Assembly (NCBI RefSeq): GCF_037975245.1
Contig: NC_092577.1
Coordinates: 4,146,001 to 4,210,000 of the forward strand
Origin: Apostichopus japonicus
Lineage: Eukaryota; Echinodermata; Holothuroidea; Aspidochirotida; Stichopodidae
Direction: 5' to 3'
Length of the DNA: 64,000 bases
The first letter of the stretch is position 1. Each line of letters opens with the position of its first letter. The position numbers and the translations under genes are program-made. The notes under the pieces are model-generated. The model searched no databases and was not told the origin of the DNA. It saw nothing but the letters and a program-made list of their open reading frames with translations. Of the stretch, positions 33,326 through 45,696 are shown one piece after another.

Positions 33326-33479
33326 CAATCCTGGGGGGGGGGGGGGGGTAACGGGGGACACTTCCCCCCATTTCGATGGGTGGGGGACATAAATGTCCCC
33401 CCTCACACTTTAGAGAAAGAGTGGTGTCGTGGCTTTTTTTGGTAAGGGCTTACACATCTCAGGATTCATATAATCGAAT

Positions 33480-33836
33480 ATCAATCAATGTTTCTGAATG
33501 GAGAATTTCACCCAGATCGCATGAGTTGGTACCCTGAGCTCTCCGACAATCTTAAGCTTAGTCTGCATTTCTTTCAAGACCAGTTCCAGTATGTTTGTTG
33601 AAGTCGAAGCTCTCTTGTGGTTGCTCCTCGTCTCCCCCGCCTGTTCGACGGAAGCCGAGAGATCTATTAATGCTTTGAGGCGTTTGAAGACATGGCTACG
33701 GAGCACCATGACTCAACAGAGGCTGAACCATGCGATGGTGCCATATTCACCGCGAACGTCTAGCCCACTAGAAGCCTGATAAGTTAGCAGAGAGGTTTGT
33801 TGGTTCCTCGGATTACAGACGCCGCATCTTCAGGCG
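33480..33836 (+). pseudogene. hAT transposase C-terminal remnant
   Basis: The hAT dimerisation region is visible across three frames. About 33495-33590 reads PELSDNLKLSLHFFQDQF. 33597-33740 reads VEALLWLLLVSPACSTEAERS and then ALRRLKTWLRSTMTQQRLNH. About 33784-33835 reads LAERFVGSSDYRRRIFR. These motifs match the TTF-type zinc-finger/hAT family of transposases, which carry this motif at the end of the RNase-H-like domain. Frameshifts and the missing catalytic part make it non-functional. A poly-G run at 33332-33346 upstream may be an element end. Confidence 0.8.
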
Positions 33837-34052
33837 ATTCCAGTAGAAAAGTAGTGCGCTCCGTCATTATCATAAGGGACAGCACTTTATAGCTAGAGCC
33901 AAAGCCTGTACATAGTTGTTGATTGTGTTTCAAAGACGGTGCCCGTTCCCTAATATTGGGGAAATGAAATAGGGAGCATATGCGTGGCAGCGAATCCCAT
34001 GTTACCTTATTGTGGAGTCTACTCCACATGCAGTGAGAACACTGGGTAAACG

Positions 34053-34928
34053 CAGGTACGTCGCTAGAGGTGGGGGGGGGGGGTCGGGGTGTCTCACCCC
34101 CAAACTTGGTAAAACTGACGATAGTTGGAAAATTGGAGTAGGACAGTCGGAATTTCCGACTGTCGCACTTTAGTTTATCTAGGCCTATTCATTTATTCCT
34201 GTGATTGTGCATGGCCTAAAAATTGAAATATTTCTGTAAAAAATTGACCTTTAATCAGTCATTATTTACCACGTTTTCCTTGCCACTTTGAGAAATTGTA
34301 TCTTGCGATTCTTATACTCCATTGTACAAAACTTGGTATGATATTGAATACTCCCCCCCCCCCCCAAAATGCCTAATAGAACTACCGTCATAGGTGTAGG
34401 AGCCCAATTTAATTGGGGGGGGGGCTGTATAACGACTTGCGCGTAAAATATAACCAACATTTTCTCGGCGCGCGTTCCACGTGTTGATGTGCATATCATA
34501 TAGGCATACATCGGTTTTTATATCGCATGGCAATAACATAAAATCATTTTCCGTGTTATTACCATTCCACAATTGGTTATAATTATTGGGGAAGTCGTTA
34601 AACCACTGAAAAACACATTGCAAATTATCTTTCTTTCAGTAGGTGCCCGAAAAGTTATCAGCATATTGCCCGAATTTTCACAAAAATATTCGGTTGGGGT
34701 GGGGAGGCGAGGGGGGGGGGCTAATAAGTTTGTGAAATGAGTGCCAGTGCATGGGTACAAATGTATCGAATATAGTTGTGAACAAAAGTGGAGTCGCGAA
34801 GGATTGGGGGTGTCTGACTGACACTGACCGTATCGTTGACGAGTAGCGCGAGGGTGAGTAGGGGTTACAATGGATTGGATTTTCAGCCACTTTCACACCC
34901 CAATCATCAGGCTTTAGCAACGTCCCTG
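34053..34928. mobile_element. Non-autonomous hAT-type element, relative of 23492-24613
   Basis: The ends caggtacgtcgcta and tagcaacgtccctg are imperfect inverted repeats. The flanks ggtaaacg (34045-34052) and ggtaggcg (34929-34936) agree at six of eight bases, as an aged target duplication would. The interior (cgatagttggaaaatt, tgactgacactgaccgtatc) matches the element in unit A. Confidence 0.8.
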
Positions 34929-34936
34929 GGTAGGCG

Positions 34937-35925
34937 GTGGTTACATAGTACGCTCCGACCAGAATTTTCCCGATTACCAGATGCAGATCCACCTAGCAAC
35001 CGAGGTAACTTGCGTGAGGATCCAACGAACATACACTGATTTATTTTGATGCCTTCATCACTTTAGCCACCACTCACATGGGATCAATTCTAAGTCTGAC
35101 AATACATGCGCATTTGTGAGATCCTGAAAATATAATTAAAGTGGTTTGTGGCTTGCCATCCTTGTTTCAAATTTCATAGAAATGTATTCTCGTAGACCTA
35201 TAGCAAAACATTTAAACTGACACAGTCCCATTGAAAGTGTGTCACGGGTGGCATTAAAAGTCCATGGTGGTTTAACATGCTGGCGTATGACGACTTTTGG
35301 CCAAATTTGCGCTTAGCTCACTGTACGAACTCGGATCTGGACTGTGCCTAATTAGTTAGTAATTTAAATTATTAATAATGGCGTATGAGGAAATGCGTGG
35401 TAAAATTGTGGTATGACTCCCAGGACAGCAAGTCGAGAAACTCACATGCAGTCGCGGCGGATAGCTTCCTTCGCCTAAATGTCCGGGGACATTTTGGGAC
35501 ATCGTTCCTATAGGCCTATATCTGAGGCCCTGGGGTCATTCCTTGACCGACTTGGTGCAATATAATGTGCCCATTTCGAAGCAAATTTATTCACAGATTG
35601 TTAGTTGTCATGCATGACAACTAACCCATGGGTTCGAACAAATGAAGGGTATTCTATCTTGAAACATAGGGCAAGATGGGGCTGAGGTTTCTAGTTCGCC
35701 GCATCATTTGTCAACTTGCACTGGGTTCTTATGTTCATGTCAATTGGAATCACTAATAAAAGAAATAATCTACCAAAAATTAAGGCCGCATGATATTTAT
35801 TGCAGATTTCCTGAGTGACGATCTTGTAATTTTCTCCCGAAATCAGGCAACTAGATGGCTGCTATCCAACCTGGCAAGTGCCATCTCCAGCGATTTAGGA
35901 AGTTTGAAATCTGAAATTTTCTTGG
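34937..35925. other. Intergenic, no gene seen
   Basis: Short words typical of hAT interiors (ccagcgatttaggaag) occur near 35880-35910. Nothing else is recognised. Confidence 0.45.
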
Positions 35926-37220
35926 TATGCTTGGTAAAGTATATGATTTGGTTGGTAACGTTTTGCTTGCAAGGATGATGTAAGGTGGTAAATTAATGTA
36001 CTGAAAATGTGTGCGTTATAATAATAATATAAAATAATATAATATAAAATAACAATCATCACTGCAGAACGTCCCGCCGGTTATAAACCTTGTTTATGCT
36101 TGTATCAGTGATAGCTCATTAAATCATACGACGTAAATCAGTCACAGTGGCTGGAATTCTTATTCTAGCATACAGGTCATAGGTCATCTCCTCAGAAAAC
36201 AGACCTGGTAAGAATCAGAAGCTCTTAATTATGCAACGTGTCGCGCGAATCCTATGAAATGTCGAGGATAGCATACAAAATACATAAAATATCAGTAGTT
36301 TATTTATGCATCATTCGTTCGTTATGATGATCATTTTCGCACAGCTTGAACAAAAGTGGATATATTATATAAATTGTATAGATCTGATATATAAATAATT
36401 TGGAAAACATTTCTAGATATAACCAATTTGAAAGATAATCCTTGGCCCGAGATGGAAAGTTTCACGCTTCACACGTTGGACAATGTGACGAAATGCAAAA
36501 CAAAATAGTAACCGGGTTTGAATGTTAAATATGTACCAAAATAGGCAATGAAATGTTATTAATTTCTTGTCAATTTAAAACTATATATACAATACGCTAA
36601 AAAGCTCGAAAGTAAATACAAGCAAGCAATTCTTCATATCTGATCCTCAATTGTATCCATTGGTGATTTGTGTTTTACCCTGGTGTGTAATTATTATTAA
36701 ACAACATATGCCCCTTGTAGTTACCAAATATACTCATCAGAATTCATATTTTCCGGCTTTGAAATACCTCTTCGCCACACCTGACCATGGTCTCAAATAC
36801 GAGTCATTAGCTTGGACCTGATTGATAAGAGAGCACAAACCAACTAAAAAGCAGTTTTCGTTCTCACAGGGTGGTATAAATATCTTTATTGAGTAACTGC
36901 AACGTTATTTAACATTGTTGGTATAGCTATATTCTTTGATCAAAATTATTTTCCATCATAAAAAACGGATTTTTAAAATGTTGGATCTAAACATATATTG
37001 AACTTGGTGGGTATATTACGATGTGCCTCCGAATGAACTTAGTCCAAATAAATCCACATTTCGGAACAACCTGGATTGCTCTCTTGTTATAATGGTTATT
37101 ACAGTTTGCGTATACCCGGTAACACTGTCTAATCATTTCTGATATGAATGTCTGAGTCTTCAGATTCGCTTCCAAATCTGACATATCTATACGTTAACAT
37201 ATGTCAATATATAGATTGAT

Positions 37221-37603
37221 CAGTGGCGTAGGAAGGTACTTTTGAGTGGGGGGGGGGGGGCTGAAGACTGATGGCCGGCCTGGGGGAGGGGTCTAAGGGG
37301 AGGGGGTGTCCCCCTCCCCTTTGGAATTTTTTTGCATTTTCCAGGTGGCCTCAGATGCAATTTGGTGCAATATAGCACACTTCAACCCACCCACTCCATT
37401 TTGTATATAATTTTGCATTTTCACCTGGCCTTAGATGCAATTTGGTGCTCCAAATGAGATTTTTTTCTCATTTGGAAATGAAAAAGGGGTTTTCTGACTT
37501 GCAAAGCGGGGGGGCGGAATGATACTTCCGCCCCTCCATATTTTTCACTGGGGGGGGGGGGGGGCTGGCGCCCCCAGCCCCCCCCCCGGTTCCTACGCCC
37601 TTG
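37221..37603. mobile_element. Short non-autonomous hAT-type element (copy 2)
   Basis: It has the same terminal and internal sequence as 1704-2036. It is flanked by an 8-bp direct repeat, agattgat (37213-37220 and 37604-37611). Units A (near 24998) and C (near 54495) carry the empty site, as atcaatct on the plus strand. Confidence 0.92.
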
Positions 37604-38097
37604 AGATTGATTCTTCATTGTGCACAACATCCTGAACTTTTTGAGTTATTAAAGAAGTTTTTCCATTTCTATAATAACTGGTAGGAGATTTTTCTAATAT
37701 CTTCATTTCTCAATTTATTGCCTATTAGCGTATACAAATTATGATAATCCATAAATGAAGAATCTAAAGTAGAAAGTTTATCACTTGATAATGTTCTTGA
37801 TAATGTTCACGGTCATGGTTGTTTAGCTCAGCGTATGGTTCCTACTAATATTGTGGATTCTTACTTCTAATATGTAAGAACTACAATTTGTAGCATTTAA
37901 ACTACAAACTAGAAAAAAATTAATTCTTTGCCTTAGTTGAAAAGTTCTTATTCGATAACTAACATACCTCTTGTCTTGGAGGAACGCATTCAACATTTAT
38001 ACGTGGCACAAGTCTGATATAATAAAAGCTGAGGCAATGTTAAATTATTAGAGTAAAAGTACAACAAACAAAAAAATTTCAAATACAGCAACAACAT

Positions 38098-38100
<3 letters not shown>

Positions 38101-38166
<66 letters not shown>
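38101..38166. repeat. (TA)n microsatellite, left of the unit B insertion
   Basis: About 33 TA dinucleotides. With the tract at 39959-40059 it brackets the private insertion of unit B. Confidence 0.95.
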
Positions 38167-38170
<4 letters not shown>

Positions 38171-39957
38171 TGTTGGCTGGTACATTGCTTCACATACACC
38201 AAGAAAAAATTAGATGAACAGGCATCAATTGTCAAATCTACAGTTGATCTTGTACAGTAACGGAGGGACAATTCCGATGGTAACGGAGGGACACAAAATG
38301 TTCAGTGTTGTTTAGTGTAGCCTTTGACCTGTTTTTGCTGCTTCAGATTCAATATTTTTATTGCTATTGGACTAAAAGTTATATTACTTAGGGAAACAAG
38401 GATAAGGTCATTAAACCAACAGCTATGTTCACCAAAACATTAGCAATATCAGTGGTTAATAAAAATTGTAAGAAAAAAGAAAAAAAGAAGTAAGAAATTG
38501 ATTAAAAGAACAAGTTTAAACAGAACACTCTTCATCATTTAGCACTCTCTTACTGCATTATTAGCAACTGTTTGGGGGAGGGGAGGGGTGGTTGCTAGTG
38601 CAGTTCAAAGCAAGTCAGTAAATCACATACTGTACTGTACCATGTGCAGAATTTCATTACAGTAGCATGCCAGTCACATTTTGTCTTCCAAATACTACTA
38701 GTACTTTGCAGAAACCAATTGGTGCAGTAATTGATACTGGGCTTAAAAGTGAAATGCAGAGGTAACTTCTAACTTTGTTGATAAAACCATACTGTAATAA
38801 TGCAGTGGTATCATAACAATTTAACAACTATCAACAATAATAATACAGAAACATTTTGAGACATAACATGATACAGTTACAGTAGTTACTGTACTGCAGA
38901 AAGGTTCAGTATGCCTGAATGTAATATTTGTGGATTAACTTCCTGCGATATTAATAAACTCAAAACAAAACAACAATATCATAAAAATAAAAACAATATT
39001 CCAATCACAACTATGCTTTGAACATGTCTGTACTATTCTAGTACTTTCTTGTAATCCTGATCAACAAATTTTGATTTTTCTCTTGCTGAAGGAAAGTGGC
39101 TTTGGAAGCTCTTGCAAATGGAAGAAAATGTCCTTGATTCTCACAGCTGAAATATTGCTCACAGTTTGGAACTGATTGGCATCAGCAATGTATGAATGAT
39201 AACGTCCATTCCGTGCCTTCCAGCTGGTGTTTGTGGTGTGGTTTATTCTAAATCAAAATTAGCTTTTTTTTACTTCTATGACTTCACATTTTGAGGAATT
39301 TATTAATGCTATTCAAGCTGTTGCTCTCTTCACATAAACAGGAATCCAAGAAGTCCATTCTTAGAACACAACAAGTAGCAAGTAAACTCCCACTGTCAGG
39401 AATCTGTGCACAATCTTGCAGTAAACAATTGTCCCTCCGTTACTGGTAACGGAGGAACAGTAGTTCACTTGTTCTTTACTATAGCATAAAAAGGAGCTTA
39501 CACCTTGGTTTAACATTTCTTGAGTGGATAATCCTAAGAAAGTGTTTTATACAAATTATGAAATTTTTCCAGCATTGAATGACTGAGAAATATAAAAAAT
39601 GTGTTTTTTTGGTAACGGAGGGACAGGTAACGGAGGGACAAATCAGGTAATTAGCAATTACAGCTAATTGAAAAGTTACAGACATTGAAGGAAAATTATT
39701 CCTGTGGTATGCATAATATTGACCATTACTACTAGGTTGTGTAAGTCATCTTTCTAAGTCATCTTTGTACTAGGAAAAATATCCCCAGAATTCGAGAATT
39801 TTTTGCATAACACAAGTGCAAATTGGCATGTGCTATACATGCTTTAACTTTTTATTAAATTATTATTTTTTTTTGGTTCTGCAAGCACAGTGGTAAAATA
39901 TAACTCTTTAAAATATTTCCAATTTCAACCGAAATGTTACATTTCCCTTGACCCTGC

Positions 39958-39958
<1 letters not shown>
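38167..39958. mobile_element. 1.8-kb insertion in unit B with repeated GTAACGGAGGGACA motifs
   Basis: In units A and C the TRIM stop codon and the distal flank are separated only by a microsatellite. In B this segment lies between two (TA)n tracts. It carries the motif gtaacggagggaca at about 38257, 38280, 39610 and 39625. An inverted copy is at about 39429 (tccctccgttac), next to a direct variant, taacggaggaaca. The motif is thus clustered near both sides of the insertion. No transposase or known family was recognised. It is probably a mobile element inserted in a TA repeat. Confidence 0.55.
39064..39252 (-). other. Possible exon fragment without a start codon, unrecognised
   Basis: On the minus strand, 63 codons are open after an acceptor-like gatttag. 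The frame reads in part NTSWKARNGRYHSYIADANQ and ends at TGA (39061-39063). A neighbouring frame at about 39430-39290 reads SLLATCCVLRMDFLDSCLCE. The composition looks protein-like, but I recognise no family. Open stretches of this size also arise by chance. Confidence 0.2.
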
Positions 39959-40049
<91 letters not shown>

Positions 40050-40059
40050 TATATATATG
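39959..40059. repeat. (TA)n microsatellite downstream of TRIM-3
   Basis: TA repeats are interrupted once by cag and end about 40 bp from the TRIM-3 stop codon. Confidence 0.95.
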
Positions 40060-40098
40060 TAATATATGTAATGCAGTGATTTGACTTCTATAAATATT

Positions 40099-42279
40099 TT
40101 AGATAACCAAGGGTAAATGAAACTTGTAGAGTTTCCCTGAATTTGAAGTCGCCAGTATTAACTTTTCTTCACCTCCAGTAACAACAGTTGTAATACAAGA
40201 TGCGTCAGAGTCTACTGATCGACTCGAGATTTGCTCTCCGCCGGTAGGCTGATATCCTACTAAGATACAAGTGCATTCAGCTGACTTGTATGATGACCAT
40301 AATATATAGGTGCACCCATTTTGGTCTACACAAATGTTACGAGGCGAACAATTGGAATCAACTAGCTCCCTTGGTTTCGTAAACTCATACGCTATCTTGC
40401 CGTTATTTTCCTTCATGTACACTGCATATGCTCTCCCATTCATCGTATCGCAGATAAGAAAATTGCTGTCTTTGAAAGCAATTTCCCATGAGCAATGGAC
40501 TGTATATGGTAATGTGAAAGTATGTATGTATTGCAGTGAAAAATTAAACACATACAAAGTTCTGCTGTTCGTACCGACGATTATCCATCTCGCTACAGGA
40601 TGTACTGCCACGCAGAAGACCACCGTGCATGGTGGGAAAGAAAGAACCAAATTTTTCATGAGTTTGGTACATCTTGCGCCCTTGAATAAATCATAAATGG
40701 CAATATTATTGTGTTCATAAGCCACTAAAATGTTATCTTCTGATAATACATCGCAGCAAATGCTGCATGGTTCATATTTTTTGAAAAATGTTTGAAACAA
40801 TATTTTACCCTCAGCGCTCAAAGTGGTTATATGCATTTGTCCATCTGCCTTACCAGTTACTATGGCAGCATCTTTGAAATATCTTATGCACTGAATCGAA
40901 TGACATTTGCTATTAAATCCTTCAATTTTGATAACAGATATTGCCTTCTCTGCAATTCCTTCTCTAATAGCTTCCTTATCGTCAAGATCTACTTCGATCA
41001 CATCGCCTAGTGTCTCAAAACTTGGGAATTGCCTTTCCGTATCTGCAATCAACGGATCGATAGCTGCTATTACATCAGGAATGCTCTGTACACTCGTCCA
41101 ATCATGCTTTGTGGTCAGAATGCTAGAAGCTGTAAAAGTCAAATTTTGAAATCTCTTGATTATGTTGTCATAGTAATCCGAGAGTTCTCTAATATTGTCG
41201 TGACTTTGCTTTTGATGTACCTTCACCAGTTTCGTTTTTTCATCAAGAAGACTCTGTAAGCTCTCTAGCTGTTGACATAGTTGTGCAATTTCGGCTTCGC
41301 TTGCTTTCTGAAACATCTTAATTTGTTTGTCGGTACTTCTTCTTTTCTCAGCACAGACCTTTTCGTGTTGCACAACAAGCATCTGTATTTTTTCTTCCAA
41401 CTCCTTCTTATTATTGCTAATTTCTTTCTGAAGAATCGCAGTTTGCGTATCCTTCTGCATTTTGAAATCATTTTTCAGTTTGTCTATTTCTCTGTTTATC
41501 TGCATTTTTTCTCTCTCAAACTGTGACTTAATCACCTGCTCTCGTCCATGTGTGTTATCTTCCAGCTTTGTCCTCTTTTCAGACATTACTCTTGGCATAT
41601 TGTAGACTTTCTCTTTCAGCTCCATCAATGTCCCGAGGCTGTAAGCCAGTAGTTTCCTCTCCGATTTCGCTAATGACGTCACTTCCTGCAGGTCGTGTGC
41701 TTTGTGCTCTCCGAAGGCTCCGCAAACCATGCAGATCGGTAAACTGTGACAAGATTTGCAACATAACTCTGCCACCTTCTCAGGATGTGTATGGCACTTA
41801 GGGGCATCCTTTAGTGAGTCCAGCTTTGCCATACTCAGGTTGCTATCTGCGACATTATACAGCTCCAAGACGTGAGGACGATGCTCTTTCACAATGTTGT
41901 TCTTCATATGAAAATCACGACAACTTTGACAGAGGAAGTCGTTGCACTTAAAGCAGTATGCAGTAACTGCAAGATCAAGGGTACAACCATAGCATTTCTT
42001 GATAATTTCCGACTTCAAAGATTTCTTGAAGTGGACGTATTCAATAATGCTGTTTACATAAAAATCTGTCTTAAATCCGTCCTCCGGAACAACTATGCTT
42101 TGCTGACAAAGCGGACATTTCAACTTTTCGCCAGCTTTACCTATAAGTGTCTCCAAGCAGGCGCTGCAAAATCGATGTAGGCAGGGTAGTAATTTCGGGT
42201 CTTTAAACTGCTCCAGACAAATCGAGCAGAGGAGGAAATTTTCATCAATAGCATTTAAAACAGTTGAGTTGGATGCCAT
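40099..42279 (-). CDS. TRIM-like RING E3 ubiquitin ligase, intact (TRIM-3)
   Basis: The frame encodes 726 residues starting at the ATG 42279-42277. This is 11 nt after the shared splice acceptor (ag, complement of 42291-42292). The frame stays open 15 codons further upstream, but that part is intron sequence in this model. RING, B-box 1, B-box 2 and coiled coil match TRIM-2 with all zinc ligands kept, differing by roughly one residue in seventeen. The propeller-like part (about 445-726) differs far more. All six missing residues relative to TRIM-2 lie there, as gaps of 2, 3 and 1. The gene is divergent from TRIM-4 and convergent with TRIM-2. Its upstream sequence beyond about 42345 is unlike that of TRIM-2 and -4. 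Confidence 0.92.
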   Translation of the reverse strand: MASNSTVLNAIDENFLLCSICLEQFKDPKLLPCLHRFCSACLETLIGKAGEKLKCPLCQQSIVVPEDGFKTDFYVNSIIEYVHFKKSLKSEIIKKCYGCTLDLAVTAYCFKCNDFLCQSCRDFHMKNNIVKEHRPHVLELYNVADSNLSMAKLDSLKDAPKCHTHPEKVAELCCKSCHSLPICMVCGAFGEHKAHDLQEVTSLAKSERKLLAYSLGTLMELKEKVYNMPRVMSEKRTKLEDNTHGREQVIKSQFEREKMQINREIDKLKNDFKMQKDTQTAILQKEISNNKKELEEKIQMLVVQHEKVCAEKRRSTDKQIKMFQKASEAEIAQLCQQLESLQSLLDEKTKLVKVHQKQSHDNIRELSDYYDNIIKRFQNLTFTASSILTTKHDWTSVQSIPDVIAAIDPLIADTERQFPSFETLGDVIEVDLDDKEAIREGIAEKAISVIKIEGFNSKCHSIQCIRYFKDAAIVTGKADGQMHITTLSAEGKILFQTFFKKYEPCSICCDVLSEDNILVAYEHNNIAIYDLFKGARCTKLMKNLVLSFPPCTVVFCVAVHPVARWIIVGTNSRTLYVFNFSLQYIHTFTLPYTVHCSWEIAFKDSNFLICDTMNGRAYAVYMKENNGKIAYEFTKPRELVDSNCSPRNICVDQNGCTYILWSSYKSAECTCILVGYQPTGGEQISSRSVDSDASCITTVVTGGEEKLILATSNSGKLYKFHLPLVI

Positions 42280-42345
42280 TTTGATGCAAGCTGAAAAGGA
42301 AATACCAAGAAAGAATGATTGCATTTTTAATACATATCAGCTCAT

Positions 42346-43964
42346 AACAACGAAGAGAGACCTTGAAAAGCAGATGCAGAAAAAAAACAGACATAAAGCA
42401 AGAAGCTTTTGTGACTTCTTGCCATATAATTGCTAAAATGTCCGCTTAACTCTCAGAATAATGTAGAGCAAGTGAATTAAATTTATTCAAGAATTCAGTA
42501 AGAAGCAGAAACGATCAGATATTTCCAGCTCTTACAGTATTTGTAGAACTCACTTGAGTGCTTCAACCAATTAATTCACTGGTAATGATTTTAAAATATT
42601 TAGAAGTTTTATTCCAACATCTTGCAATATGCAGATGAATAGTCTTCCTATAGAAACACAGACGATCTACATATTCATGAACACATTCGTTACCAATTTT
42701 GAGCTAGCAAATCAGCTCGGCCACCAAACATCCCTATACTAATTGTTTAATTAATGAATGAGAGTTGCATGACATTGTCTATTCACTGTGAAATAATTTC
42801 ACAACATACTGCAAAATCCAGAGTCATCTAACTATCACAGAGCATATGAAAATGATTTGAGATAACATGTGGTCTCCTTGAAGCTCAGAGGTTGAAAACC
42901 CAACAGTATCAACTCGTTGAAGCAGATTCCACTTCCTGTCTGTGTGCTATTGATGTAGATTGTGCTCCTTCACAAAACTAAACTGAACTGAAGTTGATTG
43001 GTACCAATATGTATGTATGTATTTTAGAACCTCTCCTGGAAGCAGGAACTCGCGAAAAAGTCTCATTGGCTTTTCAAAGACACAAGCTGACCGAAGTCAA
43101 TCTCTTGGATTCATATTTGATTATCAATTGTCAATCGCAACAACTCTGTACCTGGACGACATACATTAATCTTGGATTGAGTCAAACTGGGGACGTATGA
43201 TTGGAAGTCACCGGCTTTAACCACTGAGCTAACACTCCACGAGCTAACACTCCAATGTCACTAGGGTTCTTGCACTCATCATTAAGCTGGATCTACATGC
43301 CAAGTAAATACAAAGTTCAACTAAAATGTGTTGCATTTACAAAGTCGTCAGGTTTTGACCCATGTTGACCTCAAAGGCTCATATGACCTTTGATTATCTT
43401 AGAAAAGAATATGGTTCTTGTAACCATAAGTTGTAGGCACATAGCAAGTATGTAAGTTAATCCAAAATGAACATTTTTGAGTTAAAGTGTTTACAAGCCG
43501 GCGTCAAATACACACATGCCCATACACATATGCCATCACCGTCGCGTATATTTCTTTCCCCGCCGGTAGGGAATAAAAAAAATATTAGTCTTAACTAATT
43601 TTTGAGAAATAAAAAACTGGAAAAGAAATTCAAAGATTGCACTCTTGTCTATTTACAGACTGGAGAACGAACCCTTGGGAACTTTTCTGGGAAAAGATAA
43701 AATTGTGCAAGACATTTACCAAAAACTGTTTGGCATCAGTGTCGTTAAATTTAGTTGCCCTTCCTTCAGTGACCCACTTAGAAATATGGTGGCCATTGGT
43801 GTACAATAACAGTCATTGCAATTGTTAAGCATACATGTAGGTCCATGTACATACAACAACTATAATTTATAAATGCATTTAGCTTCCATAAAATTAACTT
43901 AGCCCTATATATATATAACAACAGCAAGCAACTAACCCAGCAAACAAAAGAAGGGAAGTGATAA
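42346..43964 (-). other. Upstream segment of TRIM-3 that is unique to unit B
   Basis: Homology with A stops at tatgagctgatat near the splice site and resumes only at 43965 (gatttgttgatggtt on the minus strand). Units A and C share a different segment of about 0.8 kb here (20155-20960 and 50475-51290). The B segment has no coding frame of note and includes the SINE-like repeat at 43137-43241 in the opposite sense. Confidence 0.75.
43137..43241 (-). repeat. tRNA-derived SINE-like repeat (unit B copy)
   Basis: It matches 20846-20958 on the same plus-strand orientation (aactctgtacctggacgaca, then gctaacactcca), although unit B is inverted. It therefore inserted independently of the copy in A and C. 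A 16-bp piece (gagctaacactcca) is repeated at its end. Confidence 0.75.
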
Positions 43965-45600
43965 CCATCAACAAATCAAATATTTGTTCAAAATCAAGGT
44001 ATAAAGTCTAATGTAAAAAGACCAATTATGTATGGTGGGTGGTTCTAGTATGTGCACATTATTAGCTGTCACTACAGGGAACATGGGGATGACAACATGC
44101 AGATATGAAATATAAGAACAATTTAAGTTAACATCGTTCGCTTAACTCAATGACATTTCTAATGGCCAAGTTTACAGCCTGTGTGAACTTTCATCATATA
44201 TAGCAGAAAATAGCCCCTAATTATGATATGACATATTTACATGTAACTCTTACAATATCTGTTTCATATGGTGTGGTATAGTACAGGTCAATTTGTCAAC
44301 ATTAAACTTCAATTAATTAAAATATCTTCATTAAACTATAATCAGAGAGCTGATGTAGGAGAATTAAATGTTGAGGTCCAGTTCTGAATTTTCAAATGAC
44401 ATTGATGAATGTGTCCTTCAGAACTTGATTGTACATGTACACTTATGTGAAATGTTGGTCAATGTGATGTTCCTCTTTCAATACTGAAGATCTGCAAATT
44501 ACAGGGCACAACCCAAGGAGGGGTGTCTATTTTAGTGAGTTGCAGGCTTTAGCCAGATATTCCTATATTTATAGATTTTTTTGCTTGTTGCTCGAGCTGT
44601 TTTGGTAACATCTAGTCCAAAGTAAAAAAACAAACAAACAAACAAACATGGGTTGTGGGGCCTGAATGAATTTTGATGGCTGCTCTGTACTACATTAAAT
44701 TGTGAAGACAACATGACAGGTTGACTATTTTGGTGTAACTTGCATACGTAAAATCGCACAAACCTAACTGCCTTGCTCTTTATAGGACATTACCAGGTAA
44801 ACCTATGTGAACTTAATTTTCGTCAGTCTGGGAGATAGTAGCCTCACTATGTTGCAGTACACCACACTCGATACATGCACCAAACCAGAAAGCCAATAGG
44901 CTTAGTGATTCCTTACAGTTTTATATGAGAATGTTAAATGTAACACTGCACACATTGACAATAGCCACAAACTCATAATGGTTAATCCAATATTTGCTTA
45001 AATCGAACGTGTGTAATGTATTCCGTTTGGCCTAACTTTAGAATCCGTACCACATGAATTGGATAGCTTACTTCGAATCGGCAGAATAACAACTGTATAA
45101 TCCCAAATCAATAGAATAACAGTCAGTGAATAGGTGCGTCGCGTGAATGATTCGCTGGAATGAATTAAAGGGGTAGAGTTCCAAATGAATTAATCGGGAA
45201 GTCGAATGGTACGGATTCTAAATTAGTACCTTAGGGTTAAAGATTTTGACCTACTATACAATACAATTTACAGATAACTTTGTGTTCAACCATCTGTAAC
45301 CAATAGGTATCACTGTGGTCTACAAAAAAGCACTGGTAATTGTTGATTGCTAGTCTCGCACCTATCCTACCCGAGAAAACGTTTGGCTAGGCCTAGCCAC
45401 TTATTATAGTCTTTCGTTACAGTCTAGCCTAGGCTACGGCTACCCTAGGCTTAACAAATGCTAGGCAAATCTGGATATTCACATACCTTGAAGCTTACTT
45501 TACCTTTCTTCCAAAGGTTGCAAGAGCCCTGAATTGATTTAATAAATGAAATGCATTCTTAAACCGCTTCCAGTCCGCGTAGATTTTCTAGCCGGTGAAC
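43965..45600 (-). other. Distal 5' flank of unit B, non-coding
   Basis: Inverted match of A 17880-20154, including the words tgtcactacagggaacatgg and aaacatgggttgtggggcct. No gene is seen. The A-specific TTAA MITE is absent here. Confidence 0.7.
45037..45222. mobile_element. 186-bp MITE private to unit B
   Basis: The ends tttagaatccgtacca and tggtacggattctaaa are perfect 16-bp inverted repeats. Units A (near 18440) and C lack it. The target duplication was not resolved, so the superfamily is open. Confidence 0.75.
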
Positions 45601-45696
45601 CTTCATGCAACGTTGGCAGGTGGGCATTGCGACGGAACATATTGACAATGAACGTCATGGAATTCCCCTGACTTGATACAGACCAACCTGAAGCTA

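Noticed and set aside
40310-42180. Several plus-strand frames of 68-128 codons
   Set aside because: Antisense shadows of TRIM-3; the same shadows occur opposite TRIM-2 and TRIM-4.
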